A stretch of 7,586 bases of DNA. Origin: JBGTKH01 sp041744735. Its GTDB lineage: Bacteria > Planctomycetota > Planctomycetia > Pirellulales > Pirellulaceae. The position numbers were made by a program, and so were the translations under genes. Positions 4,605 to 7,586 of the stretch are shown piece after piece. The stretch spans positions 1 to 7,586 of the forward strand of contig JBGTKH010000197.1 in the NCBI GenBank assembly GCA_041744735.1, written 5' to 3'. The notes below the pieces were generated by a model. The model saw nothing but the letters and a program-made list of their open reading frames with translations. It did not search any database and was not told where the DNA came from. Each line of letters begins with the position of its first letter. Position 1 is the stretch's first letter.

Positions 4605-7586
4605 TTGAATCGTTCTCGACTGATCGTTGTTGCGTCGATCCTGATTCCGCTGCTGTGGCTGTTTGGGCCGGCGCTTTTCAGCAGCCGATCGTTCGTGTTT
4701 CGCGATGCGGCACACTACTATTATCCGCTGTTTGAATGGTCGGCCGGCGAGTGGTCGGCCGGCCGCGTGCCACTGTGGAACCCGCAGGAGAACTGCGGCG
4801 TGCCGGTGCTGGCCGACACCACGTCCAGCGTCGTCTATCCCGGCAAGCTGATCTTTGCGCTGCCGCTAAGTTTTCCCGCACGTTACAAAATCTACATCGT
4901 CTCGCACGTGCTGCTGGCGGCCGCGGCGGCATATTTACTCGCGCGACGATGGCAGGCCAGTCCGGTTGCTGCCGGCATCTGCGGATTGTCGTATGCGTTT
5001 GGCGGCAACGTCGTGTTTCAGTATTGCAACGTCGTGTTTCTGGTCGGCGCCGCGTGGTTGCCCTGGGCACTGTTGGCCACAGATCGCATGCTCAATGCTC
5101 GAAGCCTGCGTTGGGCGGTCGCGTTGGGTGCGGTATTGGCGATCATGACATTGGGCGGCGATCCGCAGACGGCCTATCACGCGGGATTGCTGGCCGCACT
5201 TTACGCGCTGTTGCTGTGGGGCGAGCAACGACGAGCGAGCAAAAGTGTAAGTGGATCAGCGGGTGCCGTGGATCGCGCCGCCCCCGCCGTGCCCGGCACG
5301 CGTCGCGGGCTCTCACATCGATTCACTCTGCTTGTCGTAGCAGCCGTAAGCGGAGCGCTTCTGGCCGCCGTGCAAATTCTGCCGGCCATCGAGTGGACTC
5401 GTCACAGCGACCGAGCGGCGTACGACGCGCCGCGCAACCTTTACGAAGTCACCGAGTATCTACAGCGTCCATCAAAGGTGGCACGCCTTGAGTCTTCGAA
5501 GGGCGTGGGAGCTGCTGGCGGCCAGATCATGCCCGTCGAAGACTCAGGGGGTGCTACCCTATCCACAAATTCGCAAACGGGTGTGTGGAGCGGACTGTTT
5601 GGTGCGCCGCAAGCAGGCGTGCATCACGAACACATTTACCACTTCAGCATCGGGCCGTGGCGACTGGCCGAGTTGATCTGGCCCAACGTCTCCGGCCGGA
5701 TGTTCCCCACGCAGCGCCGCTGGCTGAACGTCATTCCGGCCGAAGGGGGCGTGTGGACGCCGTCACTTTACATGGGTTTGCTGCCGCTGCTGTTGGCGCT
5801 GGGAAGTTGGCGGCTGCGCGGCGGCGACGTGCGCCAGCGCTGGTTGTCGTGGAGCGTACTGCTGGCCGCGCTGGGATCGCTGGGCTGGTACGGCATCGGC
5901 TGGCTGATCCAAGAGACGCGCTTCGGCCTATCAGGGGCCGAACCGCAAGATGTACTCATCGGCCAACCGGTCGGCGGCCTCTATTGGCTGATGGTGGTCA
6001 CGCTGCCGGGATACGCTTACTTCCGCTTTCCAGCAAAGCTGCTCGTCGTCGCCGCGCTGGGATTAAGCCTGCTGGCGGCAAAAGGCTTCGACCGCGCGCT
6101 GGCCGATCCGCCGAAACGATTGCGGTACACACTGGCCGCTATCGCCGTCGTCAGCATGTTCGGTGTCGCGATCGCTCTCGCCGTACGTCCGTTTTGGAGC
6201 CAGTGGATGCAGAGCGTCGAGCCGGACGAAATCTTTGGCCCGCTCGACGCAACGGGAGCCGCCAACGATCTGCTTTTCGCATTGCTGCACACGGCGGTTC
6301 TCTGTGGCTTGTATTGGCGGTTATTCGGGCGAGTCGTCAATACGCCAGACGGCACGCGGGGTGATGAGATTTCGTTTAACGGCGAGCCGAAGGCGACGGC
6401 GTTGCCTGGCCACTGTCGCCTTCGGCTTGCCGTTAAACGATTCATTTTCGGACCAGTCACGTCGGCAAATACCACGCGGTCACACGTTGCGCTGTTGATC
6501 GCGGCTATCGACCTGGCAGTCGCGCATGGCTGGCTGGTGCCCACCGCGCCGCAGCAGATTTGGAGTGAACCGCCGCAACTGGCCAGAGTGATCGCGGAAG
6601 AGGATTGGCAACATGCGACGCCCCATCCCTACCGTGTCTTTCGCGCCGCCCACGATCATTGGTTGCCCGAACATTGGTCGCGGACCTCGTCCACCGATCG
6701 CCAGGTCGAAGGGCTGCGTTGGGATCACGACACGCTGTTTCCCAAATATCACTTGGCGACCAACGTATCCCTCGTCGAGTCGTACAGCACGATCATGTCG
6801 CAGGACTATCGCTGGTTCCTGCGCGTGGCTCGCCGGCACGGCCTGCACACTCCCAATCGAACCGCTCAGCCGCACCCGGCCGTGCTCGACGCGCTTTCGG
6901 CCAAGTACTTGATCTTGCCCGACGAAATCGATTACCCGGGCGCGACTCGCATCGTAGGATGGACGCCCTCGTCTGTCCTTCGGATTCGGACGGACGAGGG
7001 CGTCCATCCTACGTTGGTTGCGGCCGAGGCCCGCGCCAAGAATGAGAAGCCGCTGAAGCATGTGGCCTGTTGGTACAATCCATCGTGCTTGCCTCGCGCG
7101 TGGATCGTACATCAGTTTGAAACGCTGCCGCCGCTGAACTCGTCCGCGCCCGTTGACGTCGAACGTCGTACTCAACAAGTCCTATTCCCCGGCGGCAACA
7201 TTCGCGAACTGCGTTCGTCGGCGGTTGTCGAGACCGACGATGCTTCACAACTGCAAATCGATCTGATTGACGGAAACGACCTAGACAGACTGACGACTCG
7301 CGAGTCATGCCGCGTCGTCGTTGACCAGCCGCAGCGTGTCGAGATCGAGGCAACTCTCGGCGCGCCGGGCCTCGTCGTGCTGAACGACCTTTACTTCCCC
7401 GGCTGGACGGCGGAAGTTATGTCGGCCAACTCGAAAGCCAGCCCGCAACACGTCCAAATGCTACAGACAAACCGCGTCATGCGCGGCGTGTATCTGCCGG
7501 CAGGAAAGCACCGAATCGTTTATCGGTATCAGCCAGTTCGCTTCTATATTGGCGCCACGATCAGCGCCATCACATGGTCGCTCTTG
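4605..7586 (+). CDS. YfhO-like polytopic membrane protein (5' part, 994 codons, no stop in window)
   Basis: One frame stays open from 4605 to the right edge. A first membrane helix (residues 6-25) is followed by an extracytoplasmic loop with FRDAAHYYYPLFEW (32-45) and PLWNPQENCGVPVLAD (56-71). These are the conserved first-loop signatures of the YfhO family, whose fold is related to GT-C glycosyltransferases; D34 sits where such enzymes keep a catalytic acid. Further hydrophobic helices lie near 96-113, 121-158, 169-206, 240-262, 386-402, 413-436, 456-472, 477-494, 508-527, 552-572 and 626-644. A soluble C-terminal domain follows, with FPGWTAEV (931-938) and TNRVMRGVYLPAGKHRIVYRY (start 955), typical of YfhO C-termini, and a last helix starts near 980. 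Bacillus YfhO takes part in lipoteichoic acid glycosylation; planctomycetes lack that polymer, so the substrate here is unknown. Three palindromic elements are embedded in frame (residues 292-318, 590-612, 784-803). The start is TTG with GGAG seven bases upstream; GTG at 4587 is the alternative. Confidence 0.88.
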   Translation, partial: MNRSRLIVVASILIPLLWLFGPALFSSRSFVFRDAAHYYYPLFEWSAGEWSAGRVPLWNPQENCGVPVLADTTSSVVYPGKLIFALPLSFPARYKIYIVSHVLLAAAAAYLLARRWQASPVAAGICGLSYAFGGNVVFQYCNVVFLVGAAWLPWALLATDRMLNARSLRWAVALGAVLAIMTLGGDPQTAYHAGLLAALYALLLWGEQRRASKSVSGSAGAVDRAAPAVPGTRRGLSHRFTLLVVAAVSGALLAAVQILPAIEWTRHSDRAAYDAPRNLYEVTEYLQRPSKVARLESSKGVGAAGGQIMPVEDSGGATLSTNSQTGVWSGLFGAPQAGVHHEHIYHFSIGPWRLAELIWPNVSGRMFPTQRRWLNVIPAEGGVWTPSLYMGLLPLLLALGSWRLRGGDVRQRWLSWSVLLAALGSLGWYGIGWLIQETRFGLSGAEPQDVLIGQPVGGLYWLMVVTLPGYAYFRFPAKLLVVAALGLSLLAAKGFDRALADPPKRLRYTLAAIAVVSMFGVAIALAVRPFWSQWMQSVEPDEIFGPLDATGAANDLLFALLHTAVLCGLYWRLFGRVVNTPDGTRGDEISFNGEPKATALPGHCRLRLAVKRFIFGPVTSANTTRSHVALLIAAIDLAVAHGWLVPTAPQQIWSEPPQLARVIAEEDWQHATPHPYRVFRAAHDHWLPEHWSRTSSTDRQVEGLRWDHDTLFPKYHLATNVSLVESYSTIMSQDYRWFLRVARRHGLHTPNRTAQPHPAVLDALSAKYLILPDEIDYPGATRIVGWTPSSVLRIRTDEGVHPTLVAAEARAKNEKPLKHVACWYNPSCLPRAWIVHQFETLPPLNSSAPVDVERRTQQVLFPGGNIRELRSSAVVETDDASQLQIDLIDGNDLDRLTTRESCRVVVDQPQRVEIEATLGAPGLVVLNDLYFPGWTAEVMSANSKASPQHVQMLQTNRVMRGVYLPAGKHRIVYRYQPVRFYIGATISAITWSLL
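5477..5558. repeat. In-frame palindromic element 1 inside the YfhO-like gene
   Basis: Arms 5477-5508 and 5527-5558 are inverted copies matching at 26 of 32 positions, with a perfect 11-bp core TGAGTCTTCGA (5489-5499) and its complement TCGAAGACTCA (5536-5546). The 18-base centre contains the small hairpin CTGG-CGG-CCAG. The minus strand begins GGTAGC. It is translated as residues 292-318, a Gly/Ala/Ser-rich hydrophilic stretch (VARLESSKGVGAAGG, then QIMPVEDSGGAT) that looks like a linker in the long loop after the helix ending near 262. No stop is introduced. Confidence 0.75.
6372..6440. repeat. In-frame palindromic element 2 inside the YfhO-like gene
   Basis: Arms 6372-6397 and 6415-6440 are inverted copies matching at 25 of 26 positions, for example GTTTAACGGC at 6374-6383 and GCCGTTAAAC at 6429-6438, with a 17-base loop. 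The element measures 69 bp, exactly 23 codons, and starts on a codon boundary. It encodes residues 590-612 (SFNGEPKATA, then LPGHCRLRLAVKR) in the loop between the helix ending near 572 and the one starting near 626. Confidence 0.8.
6953..7013. repeat. In-frame palindromic element 3 inside the YfhO-like gene
   Basis: Arms 6953-6978 and 6988-7013 match at 25 of 26 positions, the exception being a T-G pair that can wobble in RNA. The loop is nine bases (6979-6987). The arm starts CGTAGGATGGACGCCCTCG, so GTAG lies near both ends. It would fold as a very stable hairpin in mRNA or single-stranded DNA. It encodes about residues 784-803 (GWTPSSVLRIRTDEGVHPT at 785-803), inside the soluble C-terminal domain. 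I believe this sequence is a frequent planctomycete repeat, but that rests on memory, not on a search. Confidence 0.83.

Noticed and set aside
5251..5310. Possible fourth in-frame palindrome (GTGCCG ... CGGCAC)
   Set aside because: Only six bases pair and no longer arm symmetry exists; it can be chance in GC-rich DNA.
4736..6364. Several plus-strand frames (4736-5491, 5585-6364) that might suggest a broken or frameshifted gene
   Set aside because: They are Arg-rich frames shifted against the YfhO-like frame, which itself is open without break from 4605 to 7586.
1..7586. CRISPR array, tRNA or rRNA genes
   Set aside because: No regularly spaced direct repeats, cloverleaf arms or conserved rRNA segments were seen on either strand.

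Overview
The window looks like chromosomal DNA from a Planctomycete, probably of the Pirellulales type. This is inferred from the high GC content, the secreted alpha-2-macroglobulin-like protein, the YfhO-type multi-membrane protein and a heavy load of palindromic repeats. No rRNA or other taxonomic marker gene is present, so the assignment is by style only.

Layout: (1) Positions 1-1930, minus strand, hold the first 643 codons of a secreted alpha-2-macroglobulin/MG2-domain protein. It has a strong Shine-Dalgarno and a TATAAT -10 box, and its C-terminal part lies off the left edge. (2) Positions 2102-2398, minus strand, hold a 98-residue protein I cannot name. (3) A 200-bp divergent spacer leads to a 383-residue FAD-dependent amine oxidase of the monomeric sarcosine oxidase / N-methyltryptophan oxidase family (2599-3750, plus strand), with all the key catalytic positions present. 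(4) A probable 123-residue orphan protein follows at 3917-4288. (5) The spacer 4289-4604 is occupied mostly by two palindromic elements: a 45-bp three-way-junction palindrome and a 129-bp MITE-like element with perfect 14-bp terminal inverted repeats. (6) From 4605 to the right edge runs one uninterrupted reading frame for a YfhO-like polytopic membrane protein (994 codons, no stop reached).

The most interesting feature is inside the YfhO-like gene. It carries three sequence-unrelated inverted-repeat elements (5477-5558, 6372-6440, 6953-7013), and all three are translated in frame without a stop. Together with the two intergenic elements, five palindromic elements of at least four families lie within 2.7 kb, while I saw none of comparable size in the first 4.3 kb. 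This resembles the Rickettsia palindromic elements that insert into genes and are kept as extra peptide. Several elements begin with GTAG, the tetranucleotide that REP-associated IS200/IS605-like transposases read at the foot of REP hairpins, so a RAYT-like mobiliser is a testable idea.

The genes do not form an obvious pathway. The two minus-strand genes have separate upstream regions, and the plus-strand genes are too far apart to be a confident operon. The outer genes (A2M-like and YfhO-like) both act at the cell envelope; the oxidase is probably a cytoplasmic catabolic enzyme.
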